Shown here in pieces: positions 1-7,059 of a stretch of 14,907 nucleotides of DNA. Numbering within the stretch: position 1 is the stretch's first letter; every line of letters begins with the position of its first letter. The notes below the pieces were generated by a model, which did not search any database, had not been told where the DNA came from, and saw only the letters and a program-made list of their open reading frames with translations. The DNA lies in contig CADBQF010000124.1 of the NCBI GenBank assembly GCA_902796705.1, forward strand, positions 1 to 14,907, read 5' to 3'. Origin of the DNA: Ruminococcus flavefaciens. Lineage in GTDB: Bacteria; Bacillota; Clostridia; Oscillospirales; Ruminococcaceae. A program made the translations under genes and the position numbers.

Positions 1-321
1 ATCGGCAAAGAAGATCTCTGTGCGGGTATGACCGCAGGTCATCATATTTCTGACTGTCCCCTGCTTGTACTGTGAATCAAGCATGACAGCAACTGTCGCT
101 GATGCCGCAAAGGGAATGACTATCGCTGCAAAACTTGGCATTATTCCGAGGACATTGTCCTTGTTCACAACGATGCCGCTGCTTTCCGGCATATTGAAAT
201 TGGGGTAGAAATACATTCCTGCCGTCAGACCTGCTCCGATCACAGTACAGATCAGCACTGTCAGAATAAAGCATTTTGATCTGAACAGTTCATGAAAATT
301 AGCATTAAGAAGTTTTATCAT
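1..321 (-). CDS. ABC-2 type permease, second of a tandem pair (3' end beyond window)
   Basis: Only the first 107 codons are inside the window. The reading starts at ATG 319-321 with a GAGGTG ribosome binding site 6-12 bases upstream, and stays open to base 1. The N-terminus (MIKLLNANFHELFRSK) closely parallels that of the permease just upstream (MNRLLNAEFHRLIRN). A first membrane helix covers about residues 18-36, and a second hydrophobic stretch follows around 70-83. The segment ending in a QYKQGTVRNMMTCGHTR stretch matches the ABC-2 permease pattern seen in its neighbour (EYASGAIRNKISAGHTR). The gene begins 10 bases after the neighbour's stop and is the third gene of the transporter unit. 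By family it would form a heteromeric membrane channel with the other permease, powered by the ATPase. The substrate cannot be read; BcrA/lantibiotic-immunity-like exporters of antimicrobial peptides are the nearest known type. No annotation of its C-terminus is possible. Confidence 0.85.
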   Translation of the reverse strand, partial: MIKLLNANFHELFRSKCFILTVLICTVIGAGLTAGMYFYPNFNMPESSGIVVNKDNVLGIMPSFAAIVIPFAASATVAVMLDSQYKQGTVRNMMTCGHTRTEIFFAD

Positions 322-331
322 AGTACGCACC

Positions 332-1189
332 TCATTTCAGATCTTTTCTGATGAACACAAACAGACCGATGCCCGTCAGAACAGCGGATTCTATCAGAGA
401 AAAGACCGGTATCTTTACGAACGGCTTGTCAACTATCTTCGAGCGTTCGCAGTATATATCATTATCGTACTGCATCTCTGCCTCATAGTATGCCGCAGCA
501 ACAGGATCAAGGATATATACCGCTTCAGCCGCAGTACGCTTTTTGCCTCTGATATATGCTTCGTTTTTATATACGCCGTCCTTTCCGACATTATTGCCGT
601 TTTCATCAAACAGATAGTTTATCCTGTATTCCGGCTGCTTCAGGCTTTGATACAACCGTTCGCCTGCCATTGTCAGCACGAGCATTATGAGAGCCGCCGC
701 TATAAGCCCCGAAACCTTTGTGGTCATATTGATCGCAAAAGGCACGATGAACGCTGCTGCTGCCACAGAACTTAACAGACAGCAGATGAACACTTTCAAA
801 AGCACAGACATTTCAATCCCGAAGCTGTAGCTGCGTATAGCTCCGCATATCATCGCAGTCAGAATATGGATACATACATTGAATATCATCATTCCCGAAC
901 AAAGCAGAAGCTCTGTCATGTAAATACCGCAGCGTGTATGGCCTGCTGATATCTTGTTGCGTATCGCTCCGCTGGCGTATTCATCACCGATAAAAAGTGC
1001 AGAGGTCAGTCCGGTGACGAAAATGATCATGAAGATATTTCCGAACATGAAGCTCTCTCTATCCGGCTCGTATCCAAAATCATTGAAAAATACATCATAC
1101 GCCGCATAAAGAGCCGAAAAAACCACACCTGCCCAGAATGGGATATTTCTGATGAGCCGGTGAAATTCAGCATTCAACAGCCTATTCAT
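332..1189 (-). CDS. ABC-2 type permease
   Basis: A 285-residue integral membrane protein. I chose ATG 1187-1189 rather than the longer open frame to 1240. The ATG overlaps the ATPase stop (ATGAATAG) and has GGGAGG about 10 bases upstream, and the resulting N-terminus aligns with that of the second permease. Hydrophobic segments lie at about residues 17-35, 50-66, 88-115, 130-155, 160-180 and near the C-terminus (265-282), the six-helix layout of ABC-2/BcrB permeases. The EYASGAIRNKISAGHTR stretch is the conserved cytoplasmic element after the second helix. A hydrophilic loop of about 70 residues before the last helix probably faces outside. The 8-base overlap with the ATPase implies translational coupling. 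Role inferred: membrane half of a peptide or drug exporter with the ATPase and the second permease. Confidence 0.9.
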   Translation of the reverse strand: MNRLLNAEFHRLIRNIPFWAGVVFSALYAAYDVFFNDFGYEPDRESFMFGNIFMIIFVTGLTSALFIGDEYASGAIRNKISAGHTRCGIYMTELLLCSGMMIFNVCIHILTAMICGAIRSYSFGIEMSVLLKVFICCLLSSVAAAAFIVPFAINMTTKVSGLIAAALIMLVLTMAGERLYQSLKQPEYRINYLFDENGNNVGKDGVYKNEAYIRGKKRTAAEAVYILDPVAAAYYEAEMQYDNDIYCERSKIVDKPFVKIPVFSLIESAVLTGIGLFVFIRKDLK

Positions 1190-2096
1190 TCTTACTGCCT
1201 CCCAGAAGCGATATATAGAAGCTCTCCAGACTTTCATCATGTTCTTCCATTGAGATCACTTCACATTTTTCATTTGCAAGAGCAAGCGTCAACTTTGTGA
1301 TGTTCGGCTGATCGTAAACATCTGCGTGAGTATCATCTTTAATAACGTACTCATAGCCCATATCATCAAGAACTCTTGCAAGAACTGATGTATCGGTAAC
1401 ATTCATTCTTATGCACTTGCGGCAGGCGGCTTCGAGTTCTTCCGCACTCATCTCACGGACTATTCGGCCGCCGTCGATAAAGCCGTAATGAGTTGCAAGC
1501 TTTGAAAGCTCGTCAAGGATATGCGATGAGATGAGGACTGTTATTTTCCTCTCACGATTGAGTTTGAGTATAAGCTCACGTATCTCTATGATGCCCTGCG
1601 GATCGAGTCCGTTTATAGGTTCATCAAGCACCAGAAAATCAGGATCTCCGCAAAGTGCAACGGCTATCCCCAATCGCTGACGCATACCGAGCGAGAAATT
1701 CTTTGCTTTCTTTTTTCCCGTATCTTCAAGGCCGACCATTTTGAGCAGACTGTCTATGCCGTCAAAACTCGGCAGGCCTAAAATGCGGTACTGCTGTTTA
1801 AGATTATCAACAGCAGTCATATCAAGATAAAGTGAGGGAGTTTCGACGACTGCACCCATTCTTCGTCTTGATGCAGATATCTCCCTGTCAGTATCCTTTA
1901 CGCCGTAAAGTTCAAATCCGCCGCTGTCGGGCCGCTGAAGTCCGCACACGAGCCGGATAAGCGTCGTCTTTCCTGCACCGTTTTTTCCGACAAATCCGTA
2001 TATAGAGCCTGCCGGTACATTCATCGTCAGACCTTTAAGCACCTTGAAAGACTTGTAATTCTTACACAGTTCCTTTGTTTTCAGAACATATTCCAT
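1182..2096 (-). CDS. ABC transporter ATP-binding protein (BcrA/lantibiotic-immunity type)
   Basis: A 304-residue cytoplasmic ATPase that drives the two following permeases. Visible motifs in order: Walker A GKNGAGKTT (residues 37-45); GAVVETPSLY (81-90), with Glu in the Q-loop position as is usual for BcrA-type proteins; signature NFSLGMRQR (133-141); Walker B FLVLDEPINGLDP (154-166); and the switch histidine in SSHIL (H192). A C-terminal extension of about 90 residues follows the nucleotide-binding domain, as in the bacitracin/lantibiotic exporter ATPases. The start is ATG 2094-2096 with AAAGGTGAT upstream. The gene lies 78 bases downstream of the response-regulator stop and has its own promoter and direct-repeat array in that gap, so it probably begins a separately regulated unit. 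The substrate is unknown; antimicrobial peptide export is an inference from family and from the adjacent regulator. Confidence 0.93.
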   Translation of the reverse strand: MEYVLKTKELCKNYKSFKVLKGLTMNVPAGSIYGFVGKNGAGKTTLIRLVCGLQRPDSGGFELYGVKDTDREISASRRRMGAVVETPSLYLDMTAVDNLKQQYRILGLPSFDGIDSLLKMVGLEDTGKKKAKNFSLGMRQRLGIAVALCGDPDFLVLDEPINGLDPQGIIEIRELILKLNRERKITVLISSHILDELSKLATHYGFIDGGRIVREMSAEELEAACRKCIRMNVTDTSVLARVLDDMGYEYVIKDDTHADVYDQPNITKLTLALANEKCEVISMEEHDESLESFYISLLGGSKNE

Positions 2097-2123
2097 CAGG
2101 TATCACCTTTCCTTTCTGAAAAC

Positions 2124-2129
2124 AGTATA
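2124..2129 (-). promoter_or_regulatory. -10 element of the ABC transporter promoter
   Basis: Reading the minus strand, TATACT lies 27 bases before the ATPase start codon. At the 17-base spacing the -35 position reads CCGCTT, a poor match. The nearest TTGACT is only 10 bases from the -10, too close for a normal -35. This is the arrangement expected of an activator-dependent promoter; see the half-site array immediately upstream. Confidence 0.55.
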
Positions 2130-2139
2130 ACACATAATA

Positions 2140-2181
2140 GTCAAGAAAGCGGCAAAGAAAAAGTCAAGATTTTGTCAAGAT
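2140..2181 (-). promoter_or_regulatory. Direct-repeat operator array (OmpR-family type)
   Basis: On the plus strand, GTCAAG occurs at 2140, 2163 and 2174, and a degenerate GGCAAA at 2151, giving spacings of 11, 12 and 11 bases. The last two copies are identical over eight bases (GTCAAGAT). The sites therefore repeat on about one helical turn, typical of binding sites for OmpR/PhoB-family regulators. They sit just upstream of a -10 that lacks a good -35, and the outermost copy overlaps the stop codon of the response-regulator gene. Inference: this is where the adjacent regulator binds to activate the ABC genes. Confidence 0.6.
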
Positions 2182-2834
2182 CTCAGCCTGAACCCGATGC
2201 CGTAGACCGCTTCGATATAGTCATTTCCGTTCACCGCCGAAAGTTTACGGCGGATATTGCTTATATGCTGTTTGAGCGAACGCTCGGTACAGTCGGGCGT
2301 ATCATAGCTTATCCTGTCGAGTATCGTGGTCTTTCCGATAGGAGTATTCGGATTCTGCATGAGAAGTTTCAGGATAGCACACTCCGTCCTCGTTAGCTGG
2401 ATCTCTGTCTGACCGACAGTTACTGTGAACGTATCACAGCAAAGAGAAAGCTCCCCTGCTGTTATGGTATTCGTATCAGTGATCTCCCTTTTACGGAGCT
2501 GGACAGTCACTCTCGCAAGCAGTTCCTTTATATTGAAAGGCTTGGTGATATAATCAGCCGCACCGCCGAGAAGAAGTCCGACTTTATCCGAAATATCCGC
2601 CTTTGCACTTACAACGATGACCGGAATGTCTTTTATCTTCGGCAGAAGCTCCTCGCCGGTAAGTCCGGGCAGCATCAGGTCAAGAAGTATCAGATCTGGT
2701 CTGCTGCCTGATAAAAGCATCAGTGCTTCCGTTCCGGAATAGGCTTTTGAAACTGTATATCCCTCGCTGATAAGTGCTTCGGAAAGCATATCGTTTATAC
2801 TCACATCGTCATCTATTATCATTATATTTGCCAT
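2175..2834 (-). CDS. OmpR/PhoB-family response regulator
   Basis: A 219-residue two-component regulator. The receiver domain (about 1-115) has the acidic pair D8-D9, the phosphoacceptor D52 in LILLDLMLPG, a switch residue S76 and the conserved K98 in ITKPFN. The winged-helix DNA-binding domain (about 125-219) has the typical LTRTECAILKLLMQNP start and ends in YGIGFRLRS. The start is ATG 2832-2834 with GAGAGGT upstream. Its length is normal for the family. It follows the leucine-rich-repeat gene by 19 bases, so the two are probably co-transcribed. The ABC exporter lies just downstream, behind an 11-base-period repeat array. No histidine kinase gene is adjacent on either side within the window, which is unusual for this regulator-exporter type. 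A kinase could lie beyond the left edge or elsewhere. The link to the ABC genes is inferred from the operator array. Confidence 0.93.
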   Translation of the reverse strand: MANIMIIDDDVSINDMLSEALISEGYTVSKAYSGTEALMLLSGSRPDLILLDLMLPGLTGEELLPKIKDIPVIVVSAKADISDKVGLLLGGAADYITKPFNIKELLARVTVQLRKREITDTNTITAGELSLCCDTFTVTVGQTEIQLTRTECAILKLLMQNPNTPIGKTTILDRISYDTPDCTERSLKQHISNIRRKLSAVNGNDYIEAVYGIGFRLRS

Positions 2835-2853
2835 AAAAATACCTCTCAGTTAT

Positions 2854-4098
2854 TCAGCCGCATCTTCTGTTTTTCAGGAATTCACGGGCATTGCTGCGGT
2901 CGTCGCAAGCCATATTCGTGAGCCATTCCGGAACAGGCTCTCCTGACGGAAGTTCTCCGTATATCTCGATAGTTTCCAGTGAATCACAGCCTGCAAATAC
3001 ATCTTTGCCGAGCTTTCTGAGAGAAGCAGGGATACGTATTTTTTTCAGAGCTGAACAATTCTTGAACGCCTCGAACCATATACTTTTCACGCTTCCGGGA
3101 ATATCTATCTCCGTAAGTGAACTGCATTTCAGAAAAGCATCATGTACGATATCCTCAAGTGCCGGAGGAAGTTCTATCCGGCGAAGAGACAGGCACGCTG
3201 AGAATGTATATTCACCGATACTTTTCAGACCTGCCGGGAGCTTTACATATTCAAGAGAAGTACAGCCGGCAAAGGTCATGCGGTTCATCAGATGCACGCT
3301 GTCAGGCAATTCCACACTGCGAAGTGAGACACATTCACGGAAAACGCCTTCATATATTTTTTCAACACCGTCGGGAATACTGATCTCCCTGAGTTTTTTA
3401 CAGCCGAAAAAGCAGTTATATCCTATCTCACGAAGGCTCTTAGGAAGCACGATATTTTCAAGTCTGCTGTGGTTGGCAAAAACTCCGTAGCCGAGCTTTT
3501 CAACACCCTCCGGAACAACGATGCGGCGGAGCAGTTCAGTGTTCGGACTTTTTTTCAGCTCGCCGTCTTTGATGATATACTGTACTTTCTTCATAATAGC
3601 TTCATCGTCAGGGAATACAACTGCATCACGTTCCTTGTCCCAGAGGCGGAAGCCGTATTTTTCATAATAACGATCACTCACATCAAATATGCGTTCAAGG
3701 CGGTGCTTTGACATAGTTCCGTCCCAGAAAATAAGCGTTCCGGCAAGATCAGCCGCATTCCTGCTTATCCCCTCACGAAGGAGAGGAAAAAGCTCTCCCC
3801 TGTCCGTTTCAAATGAGGCATTGTGGAAGCTTTCCTGAAAAAGACATTCTTCAATATAGGCAAAAGCAAGGTATACCTCCTCCGCTCCGCCTGAAAGAAG
3901 CTTCTTCAACGCCTCCTGAAAAACGTTTTTATTTGCAGCGTCAGCATAGATACGCTCCTTCATGACATTCTCCACATCGACAGGCAGAGGTTCAGGCTCA
4001 TAGTCCATAGGAGAGCGGTTTTTCCACGGAGTCTTATAATGGCCGTCAAGCACTTTCAGGACTTCGTTCACATCATTCATATTTACAGTTTCAGACAT
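2854..4098 (-). CDS. BspA-like leucine-rich-repeat protein, cytoplasmic
   Basis: A 414-residue protein in two parts. Residues 1-180 form a non-repetitive, mostly helical region that I do not recognise. Residues 191-380 are about eight tandem LRR_5 (BspA-type) repeats of roughly 23 residues, with the recurrent pattern I-P-x-x-V/L-x-x-I-x-x-x-x-F-x-x-C-x-x-L. A short tail follows. There is no signal peptide, membrane helix or cell-wall anchor, so unlike surface BspA proteins it should stay in the cytoplasm. The start is ATG 4096-4098 with AAGGAG upstream; an in-frame ATG six codons later is less well placed. It lies 16 bases after the DUF4291 gene and 19 bases before the response regulator, consistent with one operon. 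Such repeats mediate protein contact, so a partner role for a neighbouring product is possible but not shown. Confidence 0.85.
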   Translation of the reverse strand: MSETVNMNDVNEVLKVLDGHYKTPWKNRSPMDYEPEPLPVDVENVMKERIYADAANKNVFQEALKKLLSGGAEEVYLAFAYIEECLFQESFHNASFETDRGELFPLLREGISRNAADLAGTLIFWDGTMSKHRLERIFDVSDRYYEKYGFRLWDKERDAVVFPDDEAIMKKVQYIIKDGELKKSPNTELLRRIVVPEGVEKLGYGVFANHSRLENIVLPKSLREIGYNCFFGCKKLREISIPDGVEKIYEGVFRECVSLRSVELPDSVHLMNRMTFAGCTSLEYVKLPAGLKSIGEYTFSACLSLRRIELPPALEDIVHDAFLKCSSLTEIDIPGSVKSIWFEAFKNCSALKKIRIPASLRKLGKDVFAGCDSLETIEIYGELPSGEPVPEWLTNMACDDRSNAREFLKNRRCG

Positions 4099-4114
4099 TT
4101 ATCCTGTCTCCTTA

Positions 4115-4669
4115 TCATAATCTGTAGAGCTTTTCCGCAGGCAGTCTGTCGGTGATATCGATGCCCTGCTTTCTGAGTGCATCAAGTTCCCTGACATAGT
4201 CTGTCACATCTGTTATCCGGACTATCCAGTCATTGACATAATCAATAACAGCCTGTCCACGAAGTCCGAGCTGTATCGAACGGTAACTGAGGTTATTGCC
4301 GTTTATATCCTTCTCCGGATCCCACTGTATGCGGACATCAGATGACTTGACGAGAGCTTTCCACTCTTCCATTGAAATGCCGCTCTCCTCCCTGTAGGAC
4401 GATATAACCGCTTTTTTCACAGCAGAATCAAAGCCCTCACGTTTTATATCGATAGCAAGCACACGTTCCTGATTTTCCTTTTCAGCCCAGCCGCAGCGGT
4501 ACATCATCCACAAAAACGACGGCTTTATCCACGTCATTCGCCCCATGCTGAAATGACTGCCGAATGTTCCGAGCTTTACTGCTTCGTCTGCGATATAGCT
4601 GTTATATGCCTGATATACCCTTATAGTTTCATCATCATATACTGCTCTTATCTCTTTATTATCTGGCAT
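4115..4669 (-). CDS. DUF4291 family protein
   Basis: A 184-residue cytoplasmic protein that I recognise as DUF4291 by the block EIRAVYDDETIRVYQAYN near the N-terminus, the RMTWIKPSFLWMMYRCGWA block, ERVLAI, VRIQWDPE, YRSIQLGLRG and the C-terminal IVRITDVT. These are the conserved segments of the family and the length is typical. The biochemical function is, to my knowledge, not established. The start is ATG 4667-4669, preceded by CAGGTG at a 6-base spacing; a GTG three codons upstream lies inside that ribosome binding site and is unlikely. It is the first gene of the minus-strand unit that continues with the leucine-rich-repeat protein and the response regulator, and a consensus-like promoter stands 30 bases upstream. 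No targeting signal or membrane segment is seen. Confidence 0.88.
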   Translation of the reverse strand: MPDNKEIRAVYDDETIRVYQAYNSYIADEAVKLGTFGSHFSMGRMTWIKPSFLWMMYRCGWAEKENQERVLAIDIKREGFDSAVKKAVISSYREESGISMEEWKALVKSSDVRIQWDPEKDINGNNLSYRSIQLGLRGQAVIDYVNDWIVRITDVTDYVRELDALRKQGIDITDRLPAEKLYRL

Positions 4670-4698
4670 AAGATACACCTGCCTTTCTGTTTTGGAAT

Positions 4699-4727
4699 AT
4701 TATAACACTTATGATAAGAAAATGCAA
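4699..4727 (-). promoter_or_regulatory. Promoter of the DUF4291-LRR-regulator unit
   Basis: On the minus strand TTGCAT (4722-4727) and TATAAT (4699-4704) are separated by exactly 17 bases. A perfect -10 and a 4/6 -35 suggest a vegetative sigma-factor promoter. The -10 lies 29 bases before the DUF4291 start codon. It is divergent from the hydrolase promoter, with 17 bases between the two -35 elements. Confidence 0.7.
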
Positions 4728-4744
4728 CTGTTTTTCCTTACTGC

Positions 4745-4773
4745 TTGAAAAGCATATCATCATATGCTATAAT
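4745..4773 (+). promoter_or_regulatory. Promoter of the hydrolase gene, with an inverted repeat in the spacer
   Basis: TTGAAA (4745-4750) and TATAAT (4768-4773) stand 17 bases apart. The spacer holds AGCATAT (4751-4757), CATC, then ATATGCT (4762-4768): perfect 7-base arms that reach the first base of the -10. A dimeric repressor bound there would block RNA polymerase. No regulator gene is adjacent, so its identity is unknown. The promoter also shows that the in-frame start codon at 4711 cannot be the real start. Confidence 0.75.
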
Positions 4774-4806
4774 CTATATATCAGAATTATTAACGGAGGT
4801 AACAAC

Positions 4807-6072
4807 GTGGACTCAAAAAAGAAAAACAGATTCTTAAAGATCCTTAAAGTAACTGGTGCGGTACTTGTTATCATACTTATCATTCTTCTGATCGTCCGAT
4901 TTATCGGAAAGCTTTATTATAACAGGACTCCGGACGGAGGTATAAATGAAACGCTGTACATCGATGTCAACGGTCAGCAGCAATGGCTCAATATCTACAG
5001 CGAGGACAAAAACAACCCCATTCTGCTCTATCTGCACGGCGGCCCCGGAAATGCTACCAGCTTTGCTGACTGGAAAGTCCTCCGCAAGCTCGCAGAGGAT
5101 TACACTGTCGTGAACTGGGATCAGCGAAATTCCGGTCTGACGCTTATCCACGATCCGCAGGATACAGAGATAACTCCCGAACTTATGAGACAGGATATCG
5201 ATCGTGTTGTGGACTATATCCTCGATTACTCCGGCAAAAACAAACTGACGCTCATGGGTATGTCATGGGGTTCGATGTACGCCATTGACTACGCATCAAG
5301 GCGGCCTGAAAATGTAGAGTGCCTGATCTGTCTTTCGCTTGCTCTCGAACAAGACTATATTGATGAGCATATCAATAATGCTGTTCGTGATTATGTCAGT
5401 GGAAAGATCGATTTCCGCACAGCAGTCGATAAATACGGATATGATCTGTTTTTATTGAATAGTCCATTCAGTGCAGTTGAGGATATCTCCCTTCAGAAAA
5501 AATTCTATGAGGGAAGCAGGCTTGCCTATCTTGAATTGTCAGAAGGCGATGAAAAATATCATGCCCTTGCAGAAAAATTCGATCCCTCTGTCTATGTTGA
5601 TTCTTATCACGATCAGTCCAATAAAAAACTCATGAAAAAAGCAAATGCCGAAGAAGCAACTGAAATAAAACTCATGAAGAAATACGGATATTATCCGTTC
5701 ATCGGACTGCTCGATGATACTGATATATCTCCCGTCGCTGCGATCTTCTTCAACCCGTATTATTCCCTGGGAGACTGGGTGCATTTTAAATACGAAGGCT
5801 ATGACGACGAGACGATCGAACGGATATTCGCAGATTTTAAACCAAGTGAAATAAAGGAACTTGAAATGCCTTTCTACGTCCTGCAAGGCAGCTTAGACTG
5901 CCACAGCGGTGCAGACAGGAAATACTTCGACCAGGTAAAAGCTCCTTACAAAGAATTCCACATCATAAAAGGCGGTCACGTTTCAACAATGACTCAAAGC
6001 GAAAAACTCGCCTCATTCATTCACATGATCGCAGAAAACCAGCAGAATTACAAGTCAGTACCTATGAAGTAG
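4807..6072 (+). CDS. Membrane-anchored alpha/beta hydrolase, proline iminopeptidase-like (S33 type)
   Basis: A 421-residue serine hydrolase. The start is GTG 4807-4809, six bases after GGAGGT; the frame is open further upstream, but that part lies ahead of the promoter's -10. A lysine-rich N-terminus is followed by one strong hydrophobic helix (residues 16-33), suggesting an uncleaved membrane anchor with the enzyme outside. The fold is shown by the oxyanion-hole motif HGGPG (77-81), NWDQRNSG (103-110), the nucleophile elbow GMSWG (S153), the acid D364 in QGSLDCHSG and the base H391 in KGGHVS. HGGPG and WDQR are typical of prolyl iminopeptidases, which remove N-terminal residues from peptides. 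Residues about 170-345 form the cap, longer than usual, and probably decide specificity. The true substrate cannot be read. It is a single-gene unit, divergent from DUF4291. Confidence 0.88.
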   Translation: MDSKKKNRFLKILKVTGAVLVIILIILLIVRFIGKLYYNRTPDGGINETLYIDVNGQQQWLNIYSEDKNNPILLYLHGGPGNATSFADWKVLRKLAEDYTVVNWDQRNSGLTLIHDPQDTEITPELMRQDIDRVVDYILDYSGKNKLTLMGMSWGSMYAIDYASRRPENVECLICLSLALEQDYIDEHINNAVRDYVSGKIDFRTAVDKYGYDLFLLNSPFSAVEDISLQKKFYEGSRLAYLELSEGDEKYHALAEKFDPSVYVDSYHDQSNKKLMKKANAEEATEIKLMKKYGYYPFIGLLDDTDISPVAAIFFNPYYSLGDWVHFKYEGYDDETIERIFADFKPSEIKELEMPFYVLQGSLDCHSGADRKYFDQVKAPYKEFHIIKGGHVSTMTQSEKLASFIHMIAENQQNYKSVPMK

Positions 6073-6113
6073 TTTGTGTTTATCCGCCCTTTTTCCAACG
6101 GCTTTTAAAATGA

Positions 6114-6189
6114 AATTTCCCCTGTCAGTACGCTCACGATCGCTATCGTTAAAGGCAAGATCTGCCTGAGCGTCCCGACAGGGGAAATT
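6114..6189. other. 76-base nested palindrome able to fold into a three-way junction
   Basis: Outer arms of 13 bases pair perfectly (6114-6126, AATTTCCCCTGTC, with 6177-6189). After a 3/3-base internal loop, a 7-base stem ACGCTCA (6130-6136) pairs with TGAGCGT (6167-6173). Inside lie two hairpins, CGAT-CGCT-ATCG (6137-6148) and GGCA-AGATC-TGCC (6154-6166), separated by TTAAA. The element lies between convergent genes and has no good T-tract on either side, so it is not a plain intrinsic terminator. It could be a dispersed palindromic repeat (MITE or ERIC-like), a structured RNA, or a processing/termination signal. I do not recognise a known RNA family in it; the hammerhead CUGAUGA core is absent. 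Confidence 0.7.
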
Positions 6190-6216
6190 CTATGCTGGAA
6201 GTTTTAGGAAGGAATT

Positions 6217-6246
6217 GGGAGAGATCATTTTTCTAAAAGATCTCCC
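6217..6246. other. Hairpin between convergent genes
   Basis: GGGA-GATC (6217-6220 and 6223-6226, with a GA bulge) pairs with GATC-TCCC (6239-6246), and TTTT/AAAA can extend the stem around a TCT loop. It lies about 50 bases past the end of the kinase gene and 145 past the hydrolase gene. It could end transcription from either side, but no run of T follows on either strand. The rest of the 224-base gap between the two genes holds only the larger structured element and no supportable gene. Confidence 0.4.
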
Positions 6247-6296
6247 CATAACAGACATGATCAGTTTCAGAACCTGTCCACATAGGGTGTTTGATC

Positions 6297-7046
6297 TTAT
6301 TCGTAATCTACAACGTTCACCCATGAGAGGAGGATATCTTTTTCCTTATCCTTTTTCTTCACTGACTGTGAAGCGGCAACGATCGGCATCCATGACTGAA
6401 CGTATTTCTTTTCGGTGCTGCTCTTTTTGCAGAACAGATCGAGGTATTTTTCTGCACCTGCAATATTTCCTTCAAGGCAGAATGTGAGATATGTCCTTGC
6501 GGCATCAGCGGAAGCATTTCCCTGTGTGGCATGAGCCCAGTCAAGGATATAGGGTTTGTTGTCAGGTGTGATGATGATATTGGACGGAGTATAATCACCG
6601 TGGCAGAGCTTGTTGTGCTTCTTCATTCCGTCAAGACGTGTATGAAGATCATATTTTGTGTTGTCATCAAGTTCTGTGAGTTCGATCTTGCGGTTCATTT
6701 TATCTTTCAAACGGCTCAGCAGCGGACAATTTCTTGACTGGATATCGAGCTGGATATTTACGAACACGTCCATATATTCATCGTACTTTTTAGGATTTGC
6801 CGCAATAAGGTCTGCGAGGCTCTCTCCCTCGATGTACTGTGAAACTATCGCCCATTTTCCGTCGATACGTGTGACTTCAAAGAGTTCGGGGATATTCAGG
6901 CCTGTCTCTTCGACTCTTGCGTGGTTAAGTGCTTCGTTGAAAACGTCAGCCTTTGAGTAAACTTCATCAAAGAGCTTGATGCACTTGCTGCCGTCACGGA
7001 ATATCTTCTTGTTTATTCTTTCAGAGATACAATTATCAAGTTTCAT
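6297..7046 (-). CDS. Aminoglycoside/choline/thiamine kinase-like phosphotransferase (APH fold)
   Basis: A 249-residue cytoplasmic kinase of the APH/choline-kinase superfamily. The catalytic loop is HGDYTPSN (H149, D151, N156) and the metal-binding Asp is D169 in YILDWAHA, replacing DFG as usual in the family. The small N-lobe has GSKCIKLF (K24 probably contacts ATP), E38 as its partner, and a hinge at VSQYIEGESL (68-77). The start is ATG 7044-7046 with AAAGGAGCT upstream; the longer frame reaching back into adhE lacks this support. It begins 13 bases after the adhE stop codon, and its ribosome binding site abuts that stop, so the two genes are probably co-transcribed. Resistance to aminoglycosides is not implied: many chromosomal members phosphorylate small alcohols such as choline, thiamine or sugars. 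The substrate is unknown; the link to alcohol metabolism is contextual only. Confidence 0.87.
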   Translation of the reverse strand: MKLDNCISERINKKIFRDGSKCIKLFDEVYSKADVFNEALNHARVEETGLNIPELFEVTRIDGKWAIVSQYIEGESLADLIAANPKKYDEYMDVFVNIQLDIQSRNCPLLSRLKDKMNRKIELTELDDNTKYDLHTRLDGMKKHNKLCHGDYTPSNIIITPDNKPYILDWAHATQGNASADAARTYLTFCLEGNIAGAEKYLDLFCKKSSTEKKYVQSWMPIVAASQSVKKKDKEKDILLSWVNVVDYE

Positions 7047-7059
7047 AGAATAGCTCCTT

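Noticed and set aside
1190..1240. Seventeen-residue extension of the first permease
   Set aside because: It overlaps the ATPase more deeply, has no ribosome binding site, and breaks the match with the N-terminus of the paralogous second permease.
2163..2181. CRISPR-like or transposon direct repeat
   Set aside because: The repeat units are 6-8 bases with helical-turn spacing and no spacers or terminal inverted repeats; an operator is the better explanation. No CRISPR array is present anywhere in the window.
2891..3490. A 199-codon open frame on the plus strand
   Set aside because: It lies wholly opposite the leucine-rich-repeat gene, has no ribosome binding site, and its serine-rich translation mirrors the repeats on the other strand.
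4711..4806. N-terminal extension of the hydrolase by 32 codons
   Set aside because: The promoter -10 for the gene is at 4768-4773, so the extension starts before transcription begins; GTG 4807 has GGAGGT at the right distance.
6114..6189. Hammerhead or other known self-cleaving ribozyme
   Set aside because: The three-way-junction shape is suggestive, but the CUGAUGA and GAAA core elements of a hammerhead are missing and I see no other known ribozyme core.
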